64,000 nucleotides of DNA from Mycolicibacterium doricum (GCF_010728155.1 NZ_AP022605.1:1116001-1180000), one strand, 5' to 3'; positions 9,042 to 16,805 are shown, counted from the first letter of the stretch. The notes: generated by a model not told the origin, from the letters alone. Program-made: numbers and translations.

Positions 9042-9469
9042 TGTCCCCGCTTCACCGATGATCCGGCTGAAATGTCGGCGCAGTTCGGTGATGCTGATGC
9101 GCGGCAGCGAAGGATCGATAATCGGTTGGCTCCGGGATTGGTGACGGCACCGAATATCTCAATCCAGCCCTCGAGCTGAGCGGCGGACTCGATGAGTATC
9201 GGCGCGAGAGCACGCGCGTTTTCAATTGTTAGTCCGGAGTCGGGGTGGCAATCGAGGTATATGTGTGGAGCTTCGTGAGCGGTTTCGAAGCTGCCGTCTT
9301 CGACCTGAATCGCGCTGATATGGACGCAAGCCGTGCATCCGACAGGATGCCGTTCCGGCTTGTAGACGACCCGAGATGCGATGCCTTGGTCCACCTCCCA
9401 TTCGGTGCAGAGCGATCCAGTTGGTGTAGCGGGCTTCTCACAACTTCGGGCTGACTGTGCCACGATCAT
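9029..9469 (-). CDS. DUF6907-like small protein
   Basis: This 146-residue open frame has a central Cys pair ('CTACVH'), a stretch about an 'IQVEDG' strand, and a helix 'IENARALAPILIESAAQLEGW'. The pattern resembles small actinobacterial proteins grouped as DUF6907 that often sit on plasmids and islands; their function is unknown. The C-terminal 40 residues read into the boundary with the transposase stub and may not be native. It lies between two mobile-element remnants, so gene integrity is uncertain. Confidence 0.45.
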   Translation of the reverse strand: MIVAQSARSCEKPATPTGSLCTEWEVDQGIASRVVYKPERHPVGCTACVHISAIQVEDGSFETAHEAPHIYLDCHPDSGLTIENARALAPILIESAAQLEGWIEIFGAVTNPGANRLSILRCRASASPNCADISAGSSVKRGHCPA

Positions 9470-9800
9470 CCTTCCTGCGCTGCCGGGTCTGGCGTGACTT
9501 CGACTTCAGATGGCCGCAGTGTGCTGGTCGATCAAGTCCAGGTGCATGCGGGTCAGAAACGCGTGCTTCGGTCAGCTGCGGGACTTTCACCCGCATCCGT
9601 TTCTTGGCGAGCTCGGCCATGGCCGCCGGATCGGTTTCGCCGGCCAGCAAGGCGTCGAGCATCGCCCGCGAGGAGGCGCGCCGGCGTCCTCGACCGCCGA
9701 GACGTGCTCACCGGACTCAGTGTCCGACGCACGATCACCGACCGCTGCCGATGCAGATCGATCCCAACGAATTGCTTGCCGTCATACTCGTTTCATAGGG
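9457..9800 (-). pseudogene. IS110-family transposase remnant
   Basis: Reading leftward from about 9800, 'GKQFVGIDLHRQRSVIV' matches the N-terminal DEDD-domain opening of IS110 transposases. It jumps after an internal deletion to 'MLDALLAGETDPAAMAELA' and 'VKVPQLTEA' from the middle of the protein, then 'MHLDLIDQH' in another frame. Most of the catalytic domain and all of the serine-containing C-terminal domain are missing. The frames are broken at least twice, so it is a dead fragment. It lies just upstream of the biosynthetic cluster. Confidence 0.75.
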
Positions 9801-10052
9801 GCCTCCCATGATTTGTGGAACGTGAACACCCCCGCATCCGCCGGGAACGCTACGAGAGCGGAGGCCCCGCCCCTTCATCGCCACAAGAGGTATTTGCGGC
9901 TGATTCCGCGGGCTCTCGGGCGGTGCGGTGCGGTCTTCGTCGGCGAGCACGACTCTCCAGGCCAGAGATGGGCGGCGAGGTGTGGTTTGAGCGCGCGGGG
10001 CCAACTACGGCAATCAAGGCACAATGCACCCACCCTTAAACTGGGCTTCCCC

Positions 10053-10070
10053 TTGTATGCACATGCATGC
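10053..10070 (+). promoter_or_regulatory. Candidate MarR operator O1
   Basis: TTGTATGCACATGCATGC lies about 90 bp before the adenylation-enzyme start. Its core TGYACATG is shared with sites at 14776-14789 (over the start of the marR-like gene) and, on the other strand, 15309-15322 (before the DsbA-like gene). Three matches at the three likely transcription units of this cluster suggest one cluster-wide regulator. Confidence 0.5.
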
Positions 10071-10159
10071 GGTTAACCTACGTTTGGATCGATTCGCAGT
10101 CGGAACAGTGGCCGTGACCGCCCGTAGACCGCGGCTGTGTCGGCGATGGGGGAATCAGA

Positions 10160-11521
10160 ATGGGTTTGGACGGCGCAGGTCTGGTGATCGGTGACGTCAG
10201 TGGTGCGGTACACCGCGTCATCGGCGGATTCGCCGCTGGTGAGCGGATCTTAGGGTCCGAGTCGGGGCCAGTGGTTCTGCGGGCGGCCAAGGATGCTGAG
10301 CTGCTCAGCTTCGCTGTGGGTCGGTTGGGACGGGGCGAGGTGGTGGCGCTGGTCCCGGAGGCCAGCGGTGGCGACTATGTCGACGAGGTACGGGAACAGC
10401 TCGGCCTGGTGACTCGGGCGCGCACGGCAGGAGCCGATGGAGGGGAAGGCATTCTCGCGCTGCCGACGTCGGGGTCGACGGGCCATCCAAAGATCGTTGC
10501 CCTTGCGGTGTCTCGGATCGAGCGGTTTATGAGCTGGGGTGCCGGATTTTTCGGTTTCGGGGCCGACACGGTGTCGTTGAGTTTGAGCCCCTGGAATTTC
10601 GATGTCTCCTTGCTCGACACGTGGGCTGTGCTCGCTGCCGGCGGTGTGGTGGTCGCCGCAGATCCGCGACGGTTTCAAGAACGCGAGCACGTCGCCGGCC
10701 TGTTGAGCGATCACGGCGTGACGTTCCTCCAGACGGTTCCTTCGACGCTTGATGTCGTTGTCGACGCCGTTGAGGGCAGGTCGTTCGGCGGTGTCCGCGA
10801 CGTCATCGTCACGGGCGGAGTGGCGGCAGCCGCGACGCGTCGGGCTGCCGCCACTCTGTTTCCCAAGGCGCGGTTCCACAATGTCTACGGGTCGACCGAG
10901 GTTAACGATTGCCTGATCTACACAGCAGCGGCGGCCACGTTCGCGACCGCAGACGACGTGCCCTTGGGGCTCCCCATCGCAGGGTGTGAGGTCTTTCTGG
11001 ATTATGGGGTTTCGGTACAACCTTGGGATCGTTGCCCGGACGGATTACCCGGCGAGCTGCTGGTGCGAACCCCGTGGATGGCCGAGGGCTACATCTCGGG
11101 TGGTGAGATCGAACCGCTGGCTGAGGCATGGGGCGAGCGAGCGCTCTACCCCATGCGAGATCGGGTAGAGCGTGTTGGCGATCAGTTGCGGTATCTCGGC
11201 CGCACCGACCGCACGGTCAAGCTCCGTGGCCAGCGCATCAACTTGGACGAGATCGAAAAGGTTGCCTCGGCTATCGGCCCCGTGCGGGCCGCGTGCGCCT
11301 GGATCAGCTCCTCAGTCGCGGGCGACGAACTTCACCTGGCCTGCTCGCAACCCGTCAATGGGCTGCAGGTGTCCGGGATGGCACTACGTCTCGCGCTGAG
11401 CCGTCGACTACCTCCCTATGCGATCCCAAATCGGCTGCACCTGCTCGACAAGCCCTTTCCGCTCAACGGCAATGGAAAACCGAATCTTGAGCGCATTATG
11501 GCCGAAGTTGAAAAGGCATGA
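10160..11521 (+). CDS. Free-standing amino-acid adenylation enzyme
   Basis: A 453-residue member of the ANL (AMP-binding) superfamily. Core motifs are clear: A3 'TSGSTGHPK' (103-111), A4 'WNFDVS' with Asp148, A5 'NVYGSTE' (241-247), A7/A8 'GRTDRTVKLRGQRINLDEIE', and A10 'NGNGK' near the end with the catalytic Lys. Asp in A4 normally binds the alpha-amino group, so the substrate is probably an amino acid, loaded as aminoacyl-AMP onto the carrier protein encoded next, whose gene overlaps this one by 4 bp. It has no condensation or thioesterase domain and is shorter than most A domains. It opens the gene series 10160-14748. Confidence 0.8.
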   Translation: MGLDGAGLVIGDVSGAVHRVIGGFAAGERILGSESGPVVLRAAKDAELLSFAVGRLGRGEVVALVPEASGGDYVDEVREQLGLVTRARTAGADGGEGILALPTSGSTGHPKIVALAVSRIERFMSWGAGFFGFGADTVSLSLSPWNFDVSLLDTWAVLAAGGVVVAADPRRFQEREHVAGLLSDHGVTFLQTVPSTLDVVVDAVEGRSFGGVRDVIVTGGVAAAATRRAAATLFPKARFHNVYGSTEVNDCLIYTAAAATFATADDVPLGLPIAGCEVFLDYGVSVQPWDRCPDGLPGELLVRTPWMAEGYISGGEIEPLAEAWGERALYPMRDRVERVGDQLRYLGRTDRTVKLRGQRINLDEIEKVASAIGPVRAACAWISSSVAGDELHLACSQPVNGLQVSGMALRLALSRRLPPYAIPNRLHLLDKPFPLNGNGKPNLERIMAEVEKA

Positions 11522-11793
11522 CTATGGCGACGTTGAATGATGTCAAGTGGTACATCACGGAAACCTTTGCCCCCGATATCGGACCGGACGAGCTCCCTGA
11601 GGATATCGATCTCAACGCTACCGGGATTCTTACCAGCGTCAGTACCGTGCAGCTGCTCGGATGGTGTGGTCGGACATTTCGCGTTCCGATCAATTCGTTG
11701 GCGATCGATCCTGAACAACTCAGAACCCCGCTCAGTATCGCGGAGTTCATCGATGCACACCGAACGGACACACAGTTGGAGAAAGGGGAATAA
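11518..11793 (+). CDS. Acyl/peptidyl carrier protein
   Basis: This encodes a 91-residue acidic helical protein. The sequence 'DIDLNATGILTSVSTVQLLGW' fits a carrier-protein helix II, where the Ser of 'TS' would carry 4'-phosphopantetheine, although the usual DSL is replaced by TSV. The ATG overlaps the stop of the adenylation gene. It most likely receives the activated amino acid for modification by the cupin and flavoenzyme encoded downstream. The fold assignment is good; the exact Ser is inferred. Confidence 0.7.
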   Translation: MTMATLNDVKWYITETFAPDIGPDELPEDIDLNATGILTSVSTVQLLGWCGRTFRVPINSLAIDPEQLRTPLSIAEFIDAHRTDTQLEKGE

Positions 11794-11797
11794 GAAA

Positions 11798-12172
11798 ATG
11801 TTCGCTAGATCCAAGGACGACGTCACGCCTGTAGAGTGGGGAAGCGGCACAAGCCACCGGCTGCTGGTCGATTCGGACAACATGGGATTTGCGCTTGCGC
11901 ACACCCTGGTACGTGCGGGCACCGAATCCAAGCTCGAGTACCGCCGTCACCTCGAGGCCTGCTATTGCATCAAGGGGTCTGGCAGCGTCGCGGACCTCGA
12001 AGGCAACATCATCAAGCTCAGGCCCGGCGTTCTTTACGCCCTCGACCAACACGATCGCCACTATCTGCGCGCGTGCGAGCACGAGGATATGGAACTGATC
12101 AGCGTGTTCACCCCGCCCATCCGCGGAGATGAGCAGCACATCCTCTCCGACGCCAGCTTCAGCTCGTACTGA
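11798..12172 (+). CDS. Ectoine-synthase-like cupin (orphan EctC homologue)
   Basis: This 124-residue single-domain cupin has a strong GGAGAAAGGGG ribosome site. It matches L-ectoine synthase along most of its length: 'NMGFALAHT', 'RRHLEACYCI', 'RPGVLYALDQHDRHYLRA' and 'VFTPPI'. The iron ligands known for Paenibacillus EctC (Glu57, Tyr85, His93) correspond to Glu53, Tyr80 and His88 here. EctC closes a cyclic amidine from N-acetyl-diaminobutyrate. No ectA, ectB or ectD gene is near, and the neighbours are carrier-protein enzymes, so it probably does a related water-eliminating ring closure on another substrate. I would not call this osmolyte synthesis. Confidence 0.75.
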   Translation: MFARSKDDVTPVEWGSGTSHRLLVDSDNMGFALAHTLVRAGTESKLEYRRHLEACYCIKGSGSVADLEGNIIKLRPGVLYALDQHDRHYLRACEHEDMELISVFTPPIRGDEQHILSDASFSSY

Positions 12173-12185
12173 GGGAGTGGCAGCG

Positions 12186-13295
12186 ATGGAGGAAGAACGG
12201 TGGCGGCATCTGCTGAAACATCTCCGCGAGCAGGACCGAGCTGCCGGGGCACGCGAGAAGTTCTGTCCCGAAGTGTGGAGGGAGCTTGCGGCTGCCGGGC
12301 TCTTCGGAGTGCTTGCACCGTCGGCACGCAGCCACGGGCTCGTAGAGGCGACCACCCGCCTGCGTGAACTCGGGCAGGCCAGCCCCGACCGGGGTCTGAC
12401 CTTTTCGGCGGTGACGCAACTGGCCAGCACGATCTTCGCCCTCCAGGCATTCGCCGGAACGGAGCTGCAAGAACGCTACCTGCCTGCGGCACTATCCGGG
12501 GAGGCGATCGGCGGCCACGCGATCACTGAAGCCGGTGCCGGCTCGGACGTGCTCAGCATGTCCACCACGGCCGCCCGGCGAGGTGATCGCTATGTTCTCA
12601 GCGGGGCCAAGCGCTTCATCACCAACGCCCCGATCGCTTCCACGCTGGTCGTGTACGCCAAGACAGAGAGTGAAAGACGCGCGGAGAGCGTGTCGGCGCT
12701 GCTGGTGGAGACGGGATGGCCCGGGGTCGAGGTGTCTGCGCCGATGCCGACCGCGGGCTTGCGCAGCTCGCCGATCGCAGAGGTGCGCTTCGACGAGGTC
12801 GAGGTGCCCGAGGCCAACCGCGTCGGGCACCCCGGAGCCGGGATGCTGATCATGGACCAGGTAATGAAGCGGGAGACCCTCTTGGCGTTCGCGGCCAACA
12901 TCGGCGAGATGGAACGGTCCGTGCAGGAGTCGGTCAGTTACGTCAACCACCGCACACAGTTCGGTGCGCCCATCGGGAAGAACCAGCTGGTGGCCAACCG
13001 CCTCGTGGATTCCCAGATCGCGATCGAGCTGGGGGCAGCGTTGTTGGAGTCAGTCGCCGCCAGAATCGACGGGTTCTGCGACGTGACGATACCCGTGGCG
13101 GCCGCGAAGATCTTTATCAGCGAGGCGCATGCGGTGTGCGCGCTTGACAGCATCCGCATCCGGGGAGGTAACGGCTACCTCACCACCGAGCCTTACTGCG
13201 CAGACCTTCTCGACGCCGTTCCGGGGGCAATCTACTCCGGTTCGAACGACGTCCTGCGCACCAAGATTGCAACCATCATGGGGGTAAAAACATGA
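12186..13295 (+). CDS. Acyl-CoA-dehydrogenase-family flavoenzyme
   Basis: The protein is 369 residues and starts at an ATG after GAGGGAG. It has the three-domain acyl-CoA dehydrogenase plan: FAD/substrate loop 'GGHAITEAGAGSD' (109-121), 'RFITNAP', and the C-terminal 'IRGGNGYLTT'. The usual catalytic Glu in 'IYEGT' is Ser351 here ('IYSGS'). A Glu occurs instead at 230 ('KRETLLAFA'), aligning with the base position of isovaleryl-CoA and carrier-bound prolyl dehydrogenases. I infer oxidation of a carrier-bound aminoacyl thioester, in step with the adenylation enzyme and carrier protein. Confidence 0.8.
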   Translation: MEEERWRHLLKHLREQDRAAGAREKFCPEVWRELAAAGLFGVLAPSARSHGLVEATTRLRELGQASPDRGLTFSAVTQLASTIFALQAFAGTELQERYLPAALSGEAIGGHAITEAGAGSDVLSMSTTAARRGDRYVLSGAKRFITNAPIASTLVVYAKTESERRAESVSALLVETGWPGVEVSAPMPTAGLRSSPIAEVRFDEVEVPEANRVGHPGAGMLIMDQVMKRETLLAFAANIGEMERSVQESVSYVNHRTQFGAPIGKNQLVANRLVDSQIAIELGAALLESVAARIDGFCDVTIPVAAAKIFISEAHAVCALDSIRIRGGNGYLTTEPYCADLLDAVPGAIYSGSNDVLRTKIATIMGVKT

Positions 13296-13975
13296 CGCTC
13301 GACATCGAAGAGGCGACAGCTGCGTCGGCCGTGCTCGACTACCACCACTCGGCCGTGCGCTTGTTTGTGGAGGATGCCGGCTGCTATCGGGCACCGCATA
13401 TGGCGGGGGCGGTCGAACGGCTCCATGACGCCGTGCGGGATGGCATCGACTACAACGTCTTCAACGTGCCCTTGCATGAGCAGCTCAGCGCCTCGGCTGT
13501 GGCCACCCACGGGGTCGGGTTCTGCCTGCACAAGAGCCTGTTGTTCGTCACCGGTTGCCGCAAGCTTGGCGTGCCGGCGATCCTCTGCTCGGACAGCGTG
13601 ACCAATCACGTCGCCGACAGCGCGATGCTGGAGCTCGTGGGTGGCGCGGAATTCCTGCACTGGTATGCCCGGATTTACCTCAACGGGCGGTGGATTAAGG
13701 CCGCCCCAATCTTCAACGCGTTGCTGTGCGGTCTGTACGGAATCGAGGTGCTGCGTTTCGACCCGCATAGGGATTCGGTGCGCCAGCCCTATCGCGGTGG
13801 CTCTCGGATGCAGTACCGCGGGAGGGAACGCTGGTATCCGAACCCGGACATGCGTGAGATCTTGAGGGTGATCCGGGAGAAGCACCCGCGCATGGTCGTG
13901 GCGTCGGGCAGAACACCCGCGTCGCACGCGCTGCGCGCCCCGGCGGGGCAGGACTGCGCAAGGAGCGCCGACTGA
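13292..13975 (+). CDS. Transglutaminase-like protein
   Basis: The protein is 227 residues; its ATG overlaps the upstream stop. The core shows the Cys of 'GFCLHKSLLF' (about residue 78), a helix 'CRKLGVPAIL', and the His of 'LHWYARIYLNGRWIKA' typical of transglutaminase/papain-like domains. The expected Asp after the GRW strand reads Ala-Pro, so the third catalytic residue is unclear. In natural-product clusters this fold transfers or condenses thioester-bound acyl groups onto amines, as in andrimid-type pathways; a similar release or transfer role is plausible here. It could also be a protease-like helper. Confidence 0.7.
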   Translation: MTLDIEEATAASAVLDYHHSAVRLFVEDAGCYRAPHMAGAVERLHDAVRDGIDYNVFNVPLHEQLSASAVATHGVGFCLHKSLLFVTGCRKLGVPAILCSDSVTNHVADSAMLELVGGAEFLHWYARIYLNGRWIKAAPIFNALLCGLYGIEVLRFDPHRDSVRQPYRGGSRMQYRGRERWYPNPDMREILRVIREKHPRMVVASGRTPASHALRAPAGQDCARSAD

Positions 13976-14748
13976 TGTGGAAGTCCGACGGATGGGACGC
14001 GAAGTTCAAACTCGGGCTCGTCACCCCGCACGCCGACATCGGTCCGGAAGCCGAGGCTCAAGCCATTCTCGCCGGGCACTCGGCCACCGTTCACGGGGCC
14101 CGAGTGGATTTCTCGCCGATGCATCCGGGTGGGCACATCGACGACAAGATTGCCCACGACCCGGTTCTGCAGTTCATCCAGCCCGAGGTGATCGATCAGA
14201 CCGTCGCCAGCCTTTCCAGTGCCCCCCTTGACGCGATCGGGCTGGCGTTCACCAGTTCGTCGTTCAAGGTAGGTGCCGCCGGCGAGAATGAACTCCTCGC
14301 CCGCTTGGCCCACATCAGTCACGGGGTCAGGCTCGCCACCACGGGCACCGCGGCGGTAGCGGCGAGTCAGGCGCTGCAACTCGAGCGAATCGCGGTCATG
14401 GCCCCGTCGTGGTTCGACGACGAACTGTGCGAGGCCGGCACCGCGTACTTCGCCGATCAGGGCCTCGACGTGATCTCGGTAACTCCCTGCGGGCCGGAGG
14501 GTGGGCCGCAGGCGATCACGCCTGCCAAGATGGCCGGAGCGATCCGCGGCTTGGTAGAGCGTACGCGAGCGCGCGCGGTGTTCGTCGCGGGCAACGGTCA
14601 GCGAGCCGTCGGTGCGATCAATCAGGCCGAGCGGAAGCTGGGTGTCACGGTCCTGACCGCCAACCAAGTCCTTGTCTGGTCGTGTCTGCAAGGGTCGGTG
14701 ATTCGGGGACGGATCGCCGGCTACGGCCGCCTCTTCGCTAGCGCGTGA
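13975..14748 (+). CDS. Asp/Glu-racemase-fold protein (arylmalonate decarboxylase / maleate isomerase like)
   Basis: The protein is 257 residues and overlaps the upstream gene by one base. Its plan matches arylmalonate decarboxylases and maleate isomerases: 'GLVTPHADIGPEAEA', the oxyanion segment 'LAFTSSSF', and 'VTVLTANQVLVW' near the end. Both catalytic Cys positions are substituted: the first motif (usually CTS) reads FTS, and the second (usually SCT) reads AGN. Ordinary two-Cys racemase chemistry is therefore not possible as written. It may act by another mechanism or have a binding role. It closes the first gene run. Confidence 0.7.
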   Translation: MWKSDGWDAKFKLGLVTPHADIGPEAEAQAILAGHSATVHGARVDFSPMHPGGHIDDKIAHDPVLQFIQPEVIDQTVASLSSAPLDAIGLAFTSSSFKVGAAGENELLARLAHISHGVRLATTGTAAVAASQALQLERIAVMAPSWFDDELCEAGTAYFADQGLDVISVTPCGPEGGPQAITPAKMAGAIRGLVERTRARAVFVAGNGQRAVGAINQAERKLGVTVLTANQVLVWSCLQGSVIRGRIAGYGRLFASA

Positions 14749-14775
14749 CGGGAGGCCCCGCCTATGTTAGGGTTG

Positions 14776-14789
14776 TTGTATGTACATGG
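14776..14789 (+). promoter_or_regulatory. Candidate MarR operator O2 overlapping start codon
   Basis: TTGTATGTACATGG contains the 8-bp palindrome ATGTACAT and covers the first two possible start codons of the MarR-family gene (ATG at 14780 and 14786). A TATGTT -10-like hexamer lies at 14763-14768. The mRNA would have almost no leader, and binding here would directly block transcription. Confidence 0.5.
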
Positions 14790-15259
14790 AGTCACTGAGC
14801 GGGGTGGGGTCGTCAGCCCGCGACGTGAGTCTGTCCTGGTCGCAGATCAGCATGTTCGCCGCGGCCGTGGATGCCAGACTCGGCAAGTGGCTTGCAGACA
14901 CCTGCCGTTTTGGCTTGACAGAGTATCGGGCCCTGCTTCTGCTCAGTGGAGCGCCGGAGCGCGAGCTGCGGATCCACGATCTGGCCGAGCAGGTTGGTTT
15001 GAACCAGAGTTCGGTGACCAGGCTTCTCGGACGGCTGGAGGCCAAGTCGCTCACTTACCGCGACACGTGCCCTGACGACGGTCGGGGCGTGTTTGCGGTG
15101 ATCACCGAGAAGGGTCTGGATCTGGTGCAGGAGCTGCGCGAGCCCTTCGAGGCCAAGGTCGTGGAGACTCTCGACGACGTGGCCGCCCTCGGCCCGGCAT
15201 TGGAGCCTCGGCAGCTGAGCATGGCTTTCGCGGCCATCGGTGCACACCTCTGGGCGTAA
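14780..15259 (+). CDS. MarR-family transcriptional regulator
   Basis: The protein is 159 residues and helical. The winged helix is seen at 'LRIHDLAEQVGLNQSSVTRLLGRLEAKSL' followed by the wing 'RDTCPDDGRGVFAVITEKG', as in MarR dimers that respond to small ligands. It lies at the centre of the biosynthetic cluster between the A/PCP gene run and the DsbA/deaminase/SMR run. A palindromic site covers its start, suggesting autoregulation. A shared motif in front of two other units suggests it controls production and export together. The start could also be ATG 14786. Confidence 0.85.
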   Translation: MYMESLSGVGSSARDVSLSWSQISMFAAAVDARLGKWLADTCRFGLTEYRALLLLSGAPERELRIHDLAEQVGLNQSSVTRLLGRLEAKSLTYRDTCPDDGRGVFAVITEKGLDLVQELREPFEAKVVETLDDVAALGPALEPRQLSMAFAAIGAHLWA

Positions 15260-15308
15260 TCACACCAAGGAACGGTAACGCAAACATGCCAATGACATGC
15301 AGTGAAGA

Positions 15309-15322
15309 ACATGCATGTACAT
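15309..15322 (-). promoter_or_regulatory. Candidate MarR operator O3
   Basis: ACATGCATGTACAT lies 28-41 bp before the DsbA-like gene. Read on the other strand it is ATGTACATGCATGT, matching O1 (TGCACATGCATGC) at 11 of 13 aligned bases. The area is AT-rich (ATAAATATTGTGATTAG follows), consistent with a promoter for the 15350-17238 unit. Confidence 0.5.
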
Positions 15323-15349
15323 AAATATTGTGATTAGGAGTTGAGGTCG

Positions 15350-15958
15350 ATGACCACCAAGGTGAGCGTATTCGTGGATTACGTGTGCCCGTACTGCTTC
15401 CTGGCTGAGGGAGCGATCGAGGAACTCAAGCGCGACCGGGACGTCGTGGCCGACATCCGGCCGTTCGAGTTGAGGCCCGACCCGGTACCGACTCTTCGGC
15501 CGGAGGACGACTACCTGCCGACCGTGTGGAACAGGTCGGTGTATCCGATGGCGCGCCGGTTGGGGGTGCCGATCTCACTGCCCACGATCTCCCCGCAGCC
15601 GCGCACGGAGAAGGCGTTTCTTGTGTTGCAGCTGGCGGCCGAGCGCGGGCTCGCCGAAGCGTACTCGCACGCGATGTTCGCGGCGTTCTTCCAGGACGAT
15701 CGCGACGTCGGGCGAGAGGAGGTGATCATCGACGTGGCGGCCTCGGTGGGCTTAGCCCGGTCGGACGTCGAGGCCGCCCTGACCAGCCGGCAACGAGCCG
15801 ACCGCCACGCCGACGACCTGACCTACGCAGTCCGGCAGGTTGGGGTCCAGGCGGTGCCGAGCTTCCTGATCGGTGACCGTCTGCTGTCCGGCGTCCACGA
15901 CGCGACTCAGCTCAAAGCCGCGGTGGACGAGTTTGCCCGCACGGCGGCCATCTCATGA
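15350..15958 (+). CDS. DsbA-family thiol oxidoreductase (FrnE-like)
   Basis: The protein is 202 residues, starting at the ATG 9 bases after AGGAG rather than the TTG at 15341. It has a thioredoxin fold with an inserted helical domain. The active site is 'YVCPYC' near residue 16, and the cis-Pro loop is 'VQAVPSFLI'. No signal peptide is present, so it acts in the cytoplasm, as FrnE-type proteins do in polyketide and peptide clusters. It may handle thiols or act as an isomerase on a pathway intermediate. The stop overlaps the start of the next gene. Confidence 0.85.
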   Translation: MTTKVSVFVDYVCPYCFLAEGAIEELKRDRDVVADIRPFELRPDPVPTLRPEDDYLPTVWNRSVYPMARRLGVPISLPTISPQPRTEKAFLVLQLAAERGLAEAYSHAMFAAFFQDDRDVGREEVIIDVAASVGLARSDVEAALTSRQRADRHADDLTYAVRQVGVQAVPSFLIGDRLLSGVHDATQLKAAVDEFARTAAIS

Positions 15959-16449
15959 GCTGGTCGCCTGACCAGCTGACCCGGCTCATGGAGGACGCGG
16001 TCGCGTTCAGCATTGCCCACGTCCGCTCCGGCGGACTACCTTTCGTCGGCCTTGTCTTCACCGACGACGGGTACGTCTCCGACTACGGCGTCAACCAGGT
16101 TCAGAAAACCGGAGACCCCAGCGCGCACGCCGAGATCGTCGCGATGCGAGCCATGCTCCGGCAGCGCGGGCTCGCCGATCTGAACGGCATGTCGCTGCTG
16201 GCCACCGGCGAGCCTTGCGGGCTGTGCTACGAGTTCGCGCTCGAGCATCGCATCAGACGGATCTATGTTGCTGTCGACAGTGACACAGTCGCCAGATGGG
16301 GCTTCGATTACCGCCGCAGCTATTCCGCGTTGGGCATCGACCGGACCCACGTCGCCGACATCGTCACGCCCCTTCCCGTCAGCACCGCGTTGGAGCCCTT
16401 TGAACGCTACCTCGACCGACACAGCTTGGACCGACACAGCTCCGGCTGA
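15955..16449 (+). CDS. Cytidine/guanine deaminase-family zinc enzyme
   Basis: The protein is 164 residues; its ATG overlaps the upstream TGA. It has the deaminase zinc motif: 'AHAEIVAM' (His ligand and catalytic Glu) and 'EPCGLCYE' (two Cys ligands). Members act on nucleobases or on other amidine or aminopyrimidine-like groups. Because the same locus encodes an ectoine-synthase-like cyclase, which makes cyclic amidines, the substrate may be an amidine or guanidine in the product rather than a nucleobase. The substrate cannot be read from sequence. The C-terminus has a short duplicated 'LDRHS' motif. Confidence 0.8.
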   Translation: MSWSPDQLTRLMEDAVAFSIAHVRSGGLPFVGLVFTDDGYVSDYGVNQVQKTGDPSAHAEIVAMRAMLRQRGLADLNGMSLLATGEPCGLCYEFALEHRIRRIYVAVDSDTVARWGFDYRRSYSALGIDRTHVADIVTPLPVSTALEPFERYLDRHSLDRHSSG

Positions 16450-16484
16450 CAACCTGCCTGCAAAAGCACGAAAGGAGAACTCCG

Positions 16485-16805
16485 ATGCACTGGCTCTATT
16501 TGGGGATCGCGGTGATCTTCGAGGTTGCCGTGGCCATCTCGGCAAGCAACGCGCACGGTTTCACCCGACCGGGCTGGACCGTCGCCACCCTCATCAGCGG
16601 CGGCATCGCCACCTACTTCCTCAGCCTCGCCCTGCTGACGTTCGACGTCGGCGTCGGCTACGCGATCTGGACTTCCATCGCCAGCGTCGGAATCGTCGTC
16701 CTGGGCGCGGTGTTGTTCGGCCAAAAGCTGAACTGGAAGAAGGTTCTCGGGATCGTCCTCGTCATCGGGGGTGTCGTTGGACTGCGCCTTAGCGGCGCTG
16801 CCTAG
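16485..16805 (+). CDS. Small multidrug resistance (SMR) transporter subunit 1
   Basis: The protein is 106 residues with four predicted membrane helices. The essential SMR Glu is Glu13 in helix 1, and the signature 'GYAIWTSIASVG' is in helix 3. An AGGAG site precedes the ATG. SMR proteins exchange protons for cationic drugs, guanidinium or polyamine-like compounds and work as antiparallel dimers. It is followed 49 bp later by a second SMR gene, a layout typical of heterodimeric pairs. It probably exports the cationic product or an intermediate. Confidence 0.85.
   Translation: MHWLYLGIAVIFEVAVAISASNAHGFTRPGWTVATLISGGIATYFLSLALLTFDVGVGYAIWTSIASVGIVVLGAVLFGQKLNWKKVLGIVLVIGGVVGLRLSGAA

Noticed and set aside
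11798..12172. A complete ectoine biosynthesis operon
   Set aside because: Only an EctC-like gene exists; the neighbouring genes are carrier-protein enzymes and no ectA, ectB or ectD is in the window.
16450..16484. A guanidine riboswitch before the SMR genes
   Set aside because: The gap is only 35 bp with no paired ACGG hairpins, too short for the known classes.
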